Shown: in pieces, positions 1 through 9,745 of the stretch
Layout of the letters: each line of letters begins with the position of its first letter
How positions within the stretch are numbered: position 1 is the first letter of the stretch
NCBI GenBank assembly: GCA_049999725.1
Contig: JBNGIS010028185.1
Location: 62,001-126,000 of the forward strand
From: Haplomitrium mnioides
Taxonomy: Eukaryota > Marchantiophyta > Haplomitriopsida > Calobryales
Length of the DNA: 64,000 bases
Direction of reading: 5' to 3'
Program-made: the position numbers and the translations under genes
Notes under the pieces: model-generated
What the model saw: only the letters and a program-made list of their open reading frames with translations
What the model was told of the DNA's origin: nothing
Database searches by the model: none

Positions 1-975
1 TTGTTGGGCTTGTGTTATTTGGATATTAGCTTCAGCCGTTGCTCGTACTTCTTCTAGCTCTATTAATTGTTGGCTGCGAGTTCGTCTAGCAATCTCCAAA
101 TTGTCTCTCTTTTGTCTTTCCACGCTGGTGGCTCTAAAAGTAGGAAGATCAAACTCAATTGGCAAGACAAATTCCAGACCATATGTGAGGCAAAAAGGTG
201 TATACCCTATTGAAGCCTTGCGAGTTGTTCGATACTCCCATAGAATTGCATGTAGCCGCTTATCCTACGTATGCTTTGTTCCTTCCAAATCTGTATCCTT
301 CGCTAACATATTACATAAAGTAAAGTTAGTACGTTCTGCCAATCCATTTGCATTTGGCTTGTATGATGTGGTGATCCGTTGTTTGATGGAAAAATGATTT
401 AGCATTGCTTGAGTAGCATCACTCACGAAAGGCAAACCTCGATCAGCTACGATCTCTAATGAGCATCCAAATTGTGTAATGACCCGCTCATACAAAAACC
501 TTCCTACTTCGTCCTCCGTAGCTTTCTTTAAAGAACGAGCCTCCACCCACTTGCTCAAATAGTCACTCGCTACCACCACATATAAATTTCCTCTTGGCAT
601 AGGATTTAATGGTCCAACAATATCAACTTCCCATTTTTGAAAAGGACCCAAAGGTGCAACCGGTTGCAAAGGAGAAGGATAAGTAGACTTCTTGGCAAAT
701 GTTTGACATATATCACATGTCTTGCAAAACTCCAAGCAATCTTTAAACATACCTCGCCAATGGTACCCTCCATCTAAGATCTTGTACGTCATCACCTTCC
801 TCACAAAATGACCACCACACACTCCATCATGGAACTCATGCATTAAATATTGGCCTTCTCTCTTACTCACCGCTCTTCGAAGAAGACCATCAGAGCCTTG
901 GTGGAATAAGGCATTCTCTACAATAGAGTTTGGTCGACACTTACGTACAAATGCAGCCTTGTTGTGTTGCTTCAT
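1..975 (-). pseudogene. E1 integrase (partial, with nonsense codons)
   Basis: This integrase would join element cDNA to host DNA in the nucleus. An N-terminal zinc-binding region is visible: His, His in the HDGVCGGH stretch, then the Cys pair in CKTCDIC. The DDE core follows, with Asp in EVDIVGP, Asp in VADRG and Glu in ANGLAERT, so all three catalytic residues survive. A TAG at 267-265 interrupts the frame, which then stays open in the same phase to base 1. The open part after it includes a stretch typical of the integrase C-terminal half (YRTT, then LPIEF). Another TAG at 981-979 separates this segment from the RNase H side. The C-terminus lies beyond the window. Confidence 0.9.
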
Positions 976-1074
976 CCCCTACGGATATCTCCCTTCTAAT
1001 AAGTAATTGTAGACATCGTGGTACTCCTCTTGCATGACATTTATATTGAAGAGGTTCTCGTCGGGAAACTCCTC

Positions 1075-1473
1075 CTAAACCGCTTCATTACCAAGTTCAT
1101 CATAAGCTCGTGATAACATGTCAGCATTGAGATGCTTTCTCCCTCGTCTATCTTCAATAGTGTGGTCAAATTCAGCCAACAAAATTTTCCACCTATCAAT
1201 TCGTCCTTCGGCATTAGGCTTGTTGAAAGTATATTTCAAGGCCTTGTGATTTGTCACGATGGTAAACTTTCCTCCTAACAAATAGTGACAAAATTTTTTA
1301 ATTGCATAAATCACAGCCAAACCTTCTCTTTCAGTGACTAAGTAGTTCTTTTCGGCAGCTACCATTTGTCGACTGGAAAATGCAATAGGATGATCATGTC
1401 CCTCTTCATCCTTTTGACTCAAAGTGCATCCAAGAGCTATGTTTGAAGCATCTGTATACAAGAAGAAAGGCAC
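1075..1473 (-). pseudogene. E1 RNase H domain
   Basis: This domain would degrade RNA in the RNA/DNA hybrid during reverse transcription. It is in the same reading phase as the RT segment, separated by a TAG at 1479-1477 where relatives carry Trp. The first catalytic Asp (YTDAS) and the Glu (TEREGLA) are present. In the usual TDHKAL motif the Asp codon reads AAT, giving TNHKAL, so a catalytic acid appears lost by a G-to-A change. The segment ends ADMLSRAYDE, the usual connection toward integrase, and is closed by a TAG at 1077-1075. Confidence 0.88.
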
Positions 1474-1476
1474 TCT

Positions 1477-2550
1477 CTAATTTGGTTTTACCAATACATA
1501 CGCACTTGTTACCACCTTCTTCAAATACTCAAAGGATACTTTGGCACCTTCATCACTGAAAATTGAAGAGTAGTCCACTGCTTTCTTCAAATAATGGCTT
1601 AAAGCCATTGCTTTGGTTGAAAAGTCCAAGATAAAATGACGATAATAGCCAACCATCCTTAAAAAAGACCTCAATTTGGTTATATTGATTGGAAAAGGAA
1701 GAGCTTGAATTTTGAGTATCTTTTCTGGGTCCACCGCCACCCCATCCTTTGAAATAATATGACCCAACAACACTCTTTGATGACACCCAAACTTGCGTTT
1801 CTCCGGATTCAAGGAAGCTTTTGCCGCATCCAACCTTTGTAGAATTTTCTCCATATGGTCGAAATGGTCTTTTTTACTCCCATAAACGCAAAAGTCATCA
1901 ATAAAATCTCTTACAAACTTTCCCAAGAAAGGCTCAAAGATTTTGTACATAAATCTTTGAAAAGTAGTTGGTGCATTAAACAAACCAAAAAGCATTACGC
2001 AAAAAGCAAAAGTACCCCAAGGACTAGTGAATGTGGTCAATCGTTGATGCTTCTTGGCAATAGAAATTTGATTATACCCACTATATCCATCTCCAAATGA
2101 GTACCATTCATATCCTACTACTTCTTCAAGTATTTCATCAATAAAAGGAAGTGGGCAATAATCCTTTTTGGTTAACGCATTTAACTTTCTGTAGTCCACA
2201 CAAATGCGAAGCTTACCATTTTTCTTTTTCACCACCATGATAAAAGAAACCCACTCTGAATTTTCTGCCTCATATATGAACCCCGCCTCCTTTAACTTTC
2301 TTATCTCCTCTTTGACAAACTCCGCTATTGGAGGATTCATCCATCGTTGTTTTTGCCGAACCGCTTTTGCTGAACTCTCCAAGTCGATCTTTTGTTCTTC
2401 AAGTATCACCAATTTTAGATCTTTATACCCAAAAGCAAAAACATGGATGTACTTACAAAAGATTTCTTTGAACTTTTGTTTCTCTTCACTGGTTATGTCC
2501 TCTCTATAGCGTAGTGTAGCAATCCGCAGCTCCACTTCTTCTGTCGTCAA
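1477..2550 (-). pseudogene. E1 reverse transcriptase
   Basis: This is the longest open pol segment, about 357 residues. The order is fingers (KKKNGKLRICVDYRKLN), palm motif A (FGDGYSGYNQ), the LFGLFNAPTTFQR motif, motif C as FIDDF in place of the general YxDD, and the thumb (RSFLRMVGYYRHF). FIDD is common in plant Gypsy RTs, so the catalytic Asp pair looks intact. The open frame begins in the spacer between protease and RT after a TGA at 2568-2566; the true polyprotein had no separate start here. A TAG ends it where the RNase H should continue in frame. Confidence 0.93.
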
Positions 2551-2565
2551 GGTATGTTTTGGAAC

Positions 2566-3066
2566 TCAAAACTCTTCTTCCATCATCCTTGGCATGACCT
2601 CTATAGCGTACATTCTTGGCGAATCAAGCTCTTCATCCGATGAGTCTTCCATATCTGTATCCACTGCAGAAATATAACTGGCATACTCTTCATCTTCAGA
2701 TAAGTACTCTGTGGTTTCTTGTTCGGAATCGCTTGTTTCTTCACCACCTCCATCCACATGGACTCTTACTCGATGCGTTTTGGGTCCAATTGTGATGTGA
2801 TTTTTATGCCAATTGTTAGTGGTCCTCACACCTCGCAACCACGATCTTTCTAATAGCATGTCATAACTAGCTTCTTTCAAAACTTGAAAAGACAAAGAGA
2901 TTGAAATACCCATTACCGTAATAGGTACTTTTTCAATCACCCCAAGTGGTCGCACTCTCGATTTGTTTGCCATGCCAACGGTAAAGCCTGAAGGTCTCGT
3001 GAGTTTTAAGCCCAACTTCTTCATCAATTCTTCAAACATAGCATTTATGGCCGAACCTCCATCCAA
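2566..3066 (-). pseudogene. E1 aspartic protease region
   Basis: This is a retroviral-type protease that would cut the gag-pol polyprotein. The active site reads LDGGSA where most families have D-T/S-G. It is followed by the flap-like segment (MANKSRVRPLGVIE) and the second conserved block (YDMLLERSWLRG). An acidic, Ser-rich tail, rich in EDEE and DSSDEE, links it to RT. It is in the same reading phase as RT but separated by one TGA at 2568-2566. Upstream, the gag phase ends at 3137, so a frameshift lies between about 3139 and 3066. Confidence 0.85.
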
Positions 3067-3136
3067 TAATACTTTTGGAACAACATGCCCTTTTCATATA
3101 ACACTGATTTTGGGGGCTCTTGCACATACCTCCGTA

Positions 3137-4417
3137 TCAATCGCACTTTACGTAGCAATTGTTAGCTGCAACCTTCTTCTTTCTTGGTTGTTGTTTGGTG
3201 CTTAATCCTCCACGTAGCTCTCTCCTTAGTGTCGGGTTCATTGCTACCAGTTGTCCTACTGTGATATTGGCTTGTAGATTTCTAATATTTTCAACCACAT
3301 TGTATTTCTTTTGATGTTTGGAAATGGAGAAGTCTTCCATCCCCAATCTTCTTCTTGGCTTCCTTGGCTTTTTAGTCATGTCCACATCATGATGATGTTC
3401 TTGACTTGGCGACGGTTCCGATCCTACAATATCATCGACTATTCGTGCTCATTTTCTCTCATGAGCCATCAAGTCTACATCTCGATCTATTGAAGTCCCT
3501 TCCACCTCCTCGTGAGGAATCTTTTCAACATCGATCGAAGCAACCACCCGCTCATGAGTTGGAGCCGCACCTCCACGTCTGCCAATTCCATTTGCACCAT
3601 TGACTTGATTTGGGCAATTTCTAATGAAATGTGCCCCTCCACAGCCAAAACAAGTAATGTTCTCCATATTTCCTTGTCGTGGTGGCCCTCCTCCATTAAG
3701 TCGAGGTCGATTTTCAGGCCTTCTCTCTAAAGCCTGCACAAGATTTAAACTTAGCTTTTCCAGTCGTTCCGTTAGTGTTAGCACATCGTTTATAGGTGGA
3801 TTTGGCGCTTGGAGCGGAGGAGCCACTACCGTTGTTATTTGTGATGCACTTACTTGCGGCACTGGCACTACAATGGCCTTCTCCTCCCGCTCATCTTCCA
3901 AGCTCTCCTCCATCCTCAATGCGATGCGCAATGACTCCACTCGCGTTATTGGCCTTTCATATTTGACTTTTGCTCGTATTAAGGGTTTCAACCCTGAAAT
4001 GAAGTGCTTCGCCAACATGGCTGTAATCCCCACCAATAAAGATTGCACGTCTTCACCACTCTTCCTCAACACATTTCGAAATTGTGTTTCTAAGTAGTCT
4101 ACCCTCTTAACATATTTCCAAACTTTTTCACTCTCTCTTTGTTTCAAGTGCGTTACCTCTTGAAGCAACTTTTCATAGTTCTCCATGGGGAGAAATTCTT
4201 CTATTAATGCTTTTGTTAAACTTGTCCATGATTCAATGGTTTCGCCTTTTTGTTCTTTGTACCATCGTAGAGCTTCTCGTTCCAAGAATTCGGGTAATAA
4301 TGCTAGCCAATCATCAGGTTGTTTCTCACCATTCCCAATGCACACACGTTTGAAATCTCGCAAATAATCCTCCACTTTCTCATCTTCATTTCCATAGAAG
4401 ACTGGAATCTTTCCCAT
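3137..4417 (-). pseudogene. E1 gag (capsid and nucleocapsid) plus gag-PR spacer
   Basis: Gag would form the virus-like particle and bind element RNA. Residues 1 to about 180 form the retrotransposon-gag capsid-like domain (RWYKEQKGETIESW, then GLKPLIRAKV). A zinc knuckle near residue 255 reads CFGCGGAHFIRNC. Its spacing is C-x2-C-x3-H-x4-C, one residue short of the usual x4 between Cys and His. A TGA at 3451-3449 interrupts the frame, which then continues in the same phase to 3137 through a spacer with NIRNLQANITVGQL. The frame is also open just upstream of the ATG at 4417, so the real start may be further out. Confidence 0.88.
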
Positions 4418-4980
4418 TTTTAAATGGTAGCGTGCTCCTTCACTCCAATTCGTCTTTCCACCACACCTAGCACAATATCACAACTACCACATCACAAAAA
4501 CATGTACTTCGCAAATTGCTTGAATTAGAACAGGGAAAACAAATGGGTTGGGATCCACTAAAATTCACTCCATTCGTTCCACCCGAAATTGCTCAACCAA
4601 TCCTTGGCGCATGTGGATCTTGGCTACAATAAAGACACGTACAACGATGGTCATTCTTCACTCATCCGTTGAGGCCGTTGAGAACTCTCTCCTTAATGCG
4701 ATAGAAGGATCTTTCATGCTCCAATGTCCATACCCACTCCGTTAAAGAGTACAAATGTTGATACAATGGAGTGGCCAAAGAGGCAAAGTCACTCATCAAA
4801 AACAAGTAGTAGCTCACCAAGTTCATGAATCATTTCAACTCACTATTGTTGTGTGGTGGCGGTAAATTGTCAATTCTTCGTACAATTTCAGAGATCCGTA
4901 GCCACTTTCCCGTCACGTCTTCACTTGACATTCAAAACTCTAACTCATTCACCGTCTTCTTTCCTTCTCATGGATGAGTT
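4418..4980 (-). other. E1 untranslated leader
   Basis: About 560 bases lie between the primer site and the recognisable gag start. I see no separate gene or structured repeat here. Position between LTR and gag fits a packaging leader. Confidence 0.6.
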
Positions 4981-4996
4981 CTTCGCAACGGAACCA
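4981..4996 (-). promoter_or_regulatory. E1 primer-binding site candidate
   Basis: On the minus strand the sequence TGGTTCCGTTGCGAAG follows the 5' LTR end after a five-base A/T spacer. It starts with TGG, the complement of a tRNA CCA end, at the expected place. I cannot say which tRNA it matches. Confidence 0.65.
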
Positions 4997-5001
4997 AAAA
5001 A

Positions 5002-6211
5002 TGTGAAGCTACTTGCTTCGCCGGTTTCTCCTCATGTGACTTTGATGTTGAGTGCACATTTAAGATGAGAAGGGAATAGAAGTAAGATTGCATACATCAA
5101 AACTCAACAATTCCTAGAGAATGTACATAAAGAAGTACTCAATACAAATCTCTTGCCAAATATCAAACTCTTTTTCTCCAGAAATCTCTCAACACTCTCA
5201 TGCTCTCACCATTTCTTACTCTCTACAACTCTTCAATCTATTGGAAACCCCTCTTCAAGTGTTTGTCTTCCAATGAGTCTTCTTGGCAACTCCTCCAAGA
5301 GCTCCTCCAAGCGCTTCTCCAATGGTCTCTCCAAGAATAAACTTTCCAAGTGTGAAAATGAAAGTCTAAGCTCAAGCCACTCCAAGTCCCCTTTGCTTTT
5401 TCTTCTCCCTCCTTATATACTAGTCTAGCTAATTACTACTAGTAAAACCTAGAGATTCTTTAACCCTAGGTAAAAGCTAGCATTTCAATTTTAAATTCGA
5501 AAGTATCTCCTAAAGTATCTTTGCCTTTTCTCAAGAAGCTTCTCATTTGGAGCTTTTCTCAAAAGTAGTTCTAAAGTAACTTTAACTTTTTCCTACTTTT
5601 TCAAGAAGAAGCTTCTCATTTGGAGCTTTCTTTGACCAAACATCTGATCTAATCAGCTATTCCCTTTGATTTGTACCAAACTACAAAAGCTACTTTCATA
5701 TTTCGAGATTCCCTCATAGAGCAAGTCAAAGATTAAAGTAGCTTTTCTTGTCTTTTCTACTTTTTAGTCTCTCTAGAGGAATCTCTCTAAAATCCTTGAT
5801 ACTGATTTAAATCACCTGTACTATACCTTATTGGAAAGCTTGTGAAATAAGATTTCTAATTATATAATAATATTTGTATTTTATGTTATTAAAATAGTCT
5901 CTGTTTTAACTTTTCTGCAGAGTTCTATTTTACCTTTGACTGGTTATAACTCCCAATTTACAACAGATTTGTCACTTTTGTAAATTGTCACTAATGACAT
6001 TTGACATAAAACATTTACTTATGAAATATCAGATTTAACATGCATCTAATAAGAGCACAATTAAGTCTGTACAGATTTTGCTAAAAACCGAAAAAACCAT
6101 ATTTCCTAGAATGTCCTTGAAATCGTCCATATCTTTCCTCCAAATACCCCAACTACAATGCCATGAATTTCAAATATAAAAGAAGCCATGTATTCGCCTC
6201 ATGCCTTCACA
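5002..6211 (-). repeat. E1 5' LTR, 1,210 bp
   Basis: The edges are set by a 7-base terminal inverted repeat: the plus strand starts TGTGAAG at 5002 and ends CTTCACA at 6211. The lower edge lies five bases from the primer site. No second copy is in the window, so the outer edge rests on the inverted repeat and on the abrupt change to E2 LTR sequence. The LTR is AT-rich toward its upstream (U3) half and holds a TATA box about 0.8 kb from its 5' end. Confidence 0.75.
5411..5419 (-). promoter_or_regulatory. E1 LTR TATA box
   Basis: The minus strand reads TATATAAGG followed by GAGGGAG, a good plant TATA context pointing toward gag. It would place the transcript start near 5385 and give an R-U5 of roughly 380 bases. 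Confidence 0.6.
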
Positions 6212-7053
6212 GTCCGACACGTCTTCAAACTAGAAGTTGGACCACCGCGTTGTCCCAAATCTGTTGTTGATCGAAGAACTTCACTGATCCGAATCTAAAG
6301 AACTCCATGGACCTGAATTCGAAGAACTTCGCAGACCCGAATTTGAAGGACTTTGTGGATTTGAATCCGAAGCACTTCTCGGATCTGAATCCAAACAACT
6401 TCGTGGATCTGAATCCGAAAGCCTTCACGGATCTGAATCCAAAGAGCTCCGCAGATCCACGATTGACTATAGGTGATGGCTCTTTCCGCACATTCCTTCG
6501 TAACATACTCCATTCTCCCCCTCTTCCGATACTTCTTCGAACCATCCGCGAAGAAGTTTTTTCAGGAGTCCAGAAAGGATCTGGATTCTAGTGAGGCCCA
6601 TCAATGTCAATGGAAGCGTAGCGTCCCTTAATCCCTAGCTCGTCTCTTCCTCACGAGGATCGTCGCGTTAACCTTTTTCTTCCAATCATTGCACCTGAAA
6701 GTTTACGATGTAGCATTTCACCTTACTTGCGATCTCTTCCATCTACTGTCGACCTTCGATTTCTGTCCCATGCCCTTGGTCCTCCCCGTCCAGTCCTTGA
6801 TCTTCCTCCGCTTTCAATGTCGCTCTTCTTCTCACTTCTCTGCTTATTACCTCTCGCGAGTGTTCCGTTCTTCCCTACCTTGGTCCTTATTTATGCCTTT
6901 CGATGATGCTTGCATGATCTCTTCCGCTTGCCCCCGATCTAGAGTACCCCAATGCTTCTGGAGTATCCCCACACCTTAGAAGTCAAGAACTGCTCCAAAG
7001 ATGCTTCCAATTCCTTCAATTTTTTTGGTAGTGCCCCAATTCGCCAGCTGACA
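6212..7053 (-). repeat. E2 3' LTR remnant
   Basis: The LTR start, read on the minus strand, is TGTCAGCTGGCG at 7053, directly after a polypurine tract. Similarity to the E5 LTR copies (for example near 25741-26438) is visible in patches, including GAAGTTGGACCACC near 6235 and CCTTGGTCCT near 6880. A TATA-like ATAAATAAGG (minus, 6885-6897) is present here but changed in E5. The downstream two thirds of the LTR are missing. Confidence 0.72.
6274..6465 (+). repeat. 24-bp minisatellite, about 8 units
   Basis: Eight consecutive 24-base units with consensus near AAGAACTTCGTGGATCTGAA plus TCCG. Units start at 6274, 6298, 6322, 6346, 6370, 6394, 6418 and 6442; the last is degenerate. Since 24 is a multiple of three, the array is open in several frames on both strands, which produces repetitive ORFs that I do not regard as genes. 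It sits inside the E2 LTR remnant and is not seen in the E5 LTRs. Confidence 0.85.
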
Positions 7054-7071
7054 TAACTCTCCTTTTTTTTT
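7054..7071 (-). promoter_or_regulatory. E2 polypurine tract
   Basis: On the minus strand a run of A followed by GGAGAGTTA abuts the LTR start TGTCAGC. This is the expected plus-strand primer. E5 (AAGGGGAGTTT) and E8 (AAAGGGGAGTTA) have the equivalent motif. Confidence 0.75.
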
Positions 7072-7217
7072 GCGAAGCAACCCAACGAGCACTTTTGGTT
7101 GTCAACACCCTTCATCCAGGTGTTTTTAGTTGCTTCCTCCCAACTAAGCCTATTCACATATGGTACAACCCTCCTAGCCACCTATACTGTACACACCTTA
7201 GCACTCTTATCGAGTTG

Positions 7218-7850
7218 TCATCGGCCTCCCTCACCTTCCTCCTCTACAACATACCTCTTCAAGCGGTCGTAGTGGATCCGATTTGTGATTTTCTCCCCCT
7301 CCAAGGTCTTGATTTCCGCGGACCCATTCTGATGTAGCTTGGTGAGAACGAAAGGTCCCATCCATCTCGTGTGCAACTTCTCCATGAAATGCACAAATCG
7401 GCTTTCGTATAGTAGCACCAAATCTCCCTTCTGAACATCCACTAGTCTCTGCTTCTTGTCATGTTGCCCTTTTCGCAACTTTTATTGGTGCTCCACTCGG
7501 TCATGCACTTGCTCGCGATTCTCCTCCAACTCCTCCAACTAGTACAATCTTTCTCTCCTGCTCAGTTCTTCTGCTAGCTTTTCTCTTGCTAGCACCATCC
7601 TAGTTGGTACCTCAAATTCTATCGGAAGCAACGAGTGTTGGCCAAATACCAAGAAATAGGGACAATGGCATGTCGTAGTCTTGTAAGCTAGGTTGTAAGC
7701 ATAGGTTGCTATAAGCACCTTGAGATCCCAACCAGATTTATTTTCCGATACCGTCTTGCTCAGGATCCTACCCATGATTCCATTGGCACTCTCGGTCAGC
7801 CCATTGGCCTTTGGGTGGTAGGCCGTGGTGCGTTTGTGCTTTATAGGTAT
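7218..7850 (-). pseudogene. E2 integrase C-terminal half
   Basis: The segment begins with the end of the DDE core (TTAYHPKANGLTESANG, catalytic Glu present). It continues with ATYAYNLAYKTTT, GQHSLLPIEFE, then the GDLVLLYESRF and LHTRWMGPFVL stretches of the C-terminal domain. Two in-frame stops occur: a TAG at 7541-7539 after RRERLY, and a TAA in HQ-stop-KL. In the E5 copy both positions code for Gln. The N-terminal zinc domain and first two catalytic Asp residues are absent. About 150 bases with no recognised feature separate it from the polypurine tract. Confidence 0.85.
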
Positions 7851-8438
7851 CTAGTGATGCAGCCAAAATAGACTTCTGTATACCTGGTTCTTATCATAAG
7901 ATTGTGGTTGTACAGAGCCTGAGTCTTGCACAATTGGGGAAACTCTACTTTGACGTTTAAGCCAAAAAGGATGGTAGTTCATTATGGGGCAGTACCGCAT
8001 GAGGGAGAGACGCAACGTGAGGCGGGCTATGACAATGAATAGTCAGAAGATGATGCCAAAACAGAGCGCCACTATTGTGTCCAGTTGGTTGACGAGGCAC
8101 CATAAGAAGATTCATCAAAGGAAGGAGAAGTGGCAACCAGTCAGATAGAACTGATAGAGAGATGCAGGAGAGATTATCAGGTCATCAAAGGACATGGTGG
8201 ATCCCAAACTAGAAGGGGAGTCAGGATCTCTTGGCATGCCCACCCACAAAGGCGGAAGTGGGACAAAGCTGGTACACGAAGGACTGCAATTGGCAACCCT
8301 CGAATAGAAAGATGATGTAGTCCGGAGAAATGAAGTGGGAGTAGTAAGAGAAGTGCAACATAAAGAGATTGTTGTACATGAGGGCCAAAAGTTCTATGTG
8401 GGAGCAAGGTTGCCCATAGCCAAAGAGAGAGCCATAGT
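7851..8438 (+). pseudogene. E3 spacer upstream of RT (possible protease remnant)
   Basis: Short in-frame stretches such as PGSYHKIVVVQSLSLAQLG and EIVVHEGQKFYVGARLP look like polyprotein sequence, separated by stops. I cannot find a clear D-S/T-G protease centre. The last stretch leads, after a frameshift, into the RT fingers. Confidence 0.45.
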
Positions 8439-8905
8439 TTGGACCCTCGCAAACTTTGGGATGTCTTTGCTTGGAGCCATGAGGACCTGAAGAGAGTTCC
8501 AAGAGAATTGGAAGAGCATCGCATCGACTTGGACCTTACGGTGGTACCAATAAGACAACGTCAATATCGGATAAATCCCATATTCTCTCTACTGGTGAAA
8601 GAGGAGATCGACAAGTTGTTGGAGGCTGGATTTATCTACCCTATTCTAAATAGCAAATGGAAGTCACCTCTTGTAGTGGTGTCAAAGAAAGTAGGGTTGG
8701 ACAAGAAGCAGAAGACTGGAGTCTGCCAAGATTTTCGAAAGCTGAATGAGGCAACAAAGAAGGATCATTACCCTTTGTCGTTCACTGGTGGGGTGCTAGA
8801 CTTCGTAGTTGGGAAGGAAGTGTATAACTACATGGATGGCTACTCTATGTACAATCAGTTCTAGGTTAGAGAGGAGGATCATCTGAAGTTAGCATTCACC
8901 AAGAG
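8439..8905 (+). pseudogene. E3 reverse transcriptase, N-terminal half
   Basis: Clear Gypsy RT fingers: VFAWSHEDLKRVPRELEEH, then VKEEIDKLLEAGFIYP and CQDFRKLNEATKKDHYPL. Palm motif A reads NYMDGYSMYNQ with its Asp intact. A TAG follows directly. The frame then reads VREEDHLKLAFT before switching at about 8900 to integrase sequence. Motif C (the DD pair), the thumb and RNase H are absent, so this could never have acted as a polymerase after the deletion. Confidence 0.87.
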
Positions 8906-9745
8906 TAGGCATAGATTTCATTGGAAAGATAGCAGCATCCACCCGACGAGGAAACCAATTCATCCTTCTGGCCACAAATTACGCCACCAAGTGGGTCAAG
9001 GAAAAAGCCATAAGAAAAGCTGATGCAAAGACAGTGGGAACCTTCTTATACAAGCATATGTTTTGCAGTTTCGTAGCACCACTAGAATTCGAAAGTAACC
9101 AGGGTAAGCATTTTGTCAATCAGGTGATCAAAGATTTAATAGATGTATACTTGATCAAGTACTGACGTAGGACAACCTACATCTGAAGGCCAATGGGCTT
9201 GCAAAGCAAGCCAGTGGAATTATGGGTAAGATCCTCAGCAAGATTGTATCAGAGAATAAGTCTGATTGGGATCTGAAGTTGTTAACAACAACCTATGCTT
9301 ACAATTTGGATTACAAGATCACAACGGGTCATTGTCCTTATTTTCTTGTCTCTGGGCAACATTCGTTACTACCAGTGGAGTTTGAGGTGCTAACAAGGAG
9401 GGTCTTCAAAAGAGACAAATTGGCAGAGGGCCAGAGCATGAGAAAAAGACTGTAACAATTGGAGGAGCTGGAGGAGAACTGGGAGCAAGCCCAAGACCGA
9501 GTGAAGCATCAATAGAGGTTGCAAAAGGGGCAACATGACAAGAGGATGAAGCTAATGGACGATCATGAAGGAGATCTCGTGCTATTATACGACAACAGGA
9601 TTGTGCATTTTCAAAGGAAGCTGCACACAAGGTGGATGGGACCATTTTTTCTCACAAGACTTCATCAAAATGGGTCCGCAAAATCGGAGGCCTTGGAAGG
9701 TCAACCAACAAGAGGTTCGATGGGTGTTCATAAAGATGCCTCTAA
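8906..9745 (+). pseudogene. E3 integrase core and C-terminal part
   Basis: The core starts at VGIDFIGKI (first Asp present). The second catalytic Asp is replaced by Asn (ESNQGKHF where SDQGKHF is expected), and the third position reads NGLAKQA, with Lys for Glu. A frameshift lies near 9165-9215. The C-terminal part contains GQHSLLPVEFE, GDLVLLYDNRIVHF and LHTRWMGPFFL. TAA and TAG codons interrupt it near 9455 and 9514; the second is at the same Gln codon that is a stop in E2. It ends in a frameshifted tail near 9745. Confidence 0.85.

Larger units (their letters stand above)
1..6211 (-). mobile_element. E1: Ty3/Gypsy LTR retrotransposon, cut by left window edge
   Basis: Read on the minus strand, the order is 5' LTR (6211-5002), primer site, leader, gag, protease, RT, RNase H and integrase, which runs off base 1. 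This gag-PR-RT-RH-IN order defines Ty3/Gypsy. No chromodomain is seen, but the integrase tail and the 3' LTR lie outside the window. The protease has a DGGSA centre, as in many non-chromovirus plant Gypsy elements. Coding is broken by at least six in-frame stops and one frameshift, so the copy is dead. Its outer LTR edge lies directly on E2 LTR sequence, so E1 probably inserted into E2. The partner target-site duplication is outside the window. Confidence 0.93.
6212..7850 (-). mobile_element. E2: 3' end of a Gypsy element (family G1)
   Basis: Minus-strand remnant holding the integrase C-terminal half, a spacer, a polypurine tract and the start of the 3' LTR. It is cut at 6212 by the E1 LTR. 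Near 7850 it meets E3, which points the other way. Its LTR matches the upper third of the E5 LTRs, and its integrase resembles those of E3 and E5, so it is placed in family G1. Confidence 0.8.
7851..9745 (+). mobile_element. E3: internally deleted Gypsy fragment
   Basis: Plus-strand remnant with a protease/RT linker, the N-terminal half of RT and then integrase from its first catalytic Asp. The RT palm beyond motif A, RNase H and the integrase zinc domain are missing. The integrase resembles E2, E5 and E8. It has no recognisable LTR or primer site of its own, and the left end abuts E2 in inverted orientation. Confidence 0.8.

Noticed and set aside
6225-6591. Repetitive ORFs on both strands at 6225-6591
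   Set aside because: Produced by the 24-base minisatellite, whose unit length is a multiple of three.
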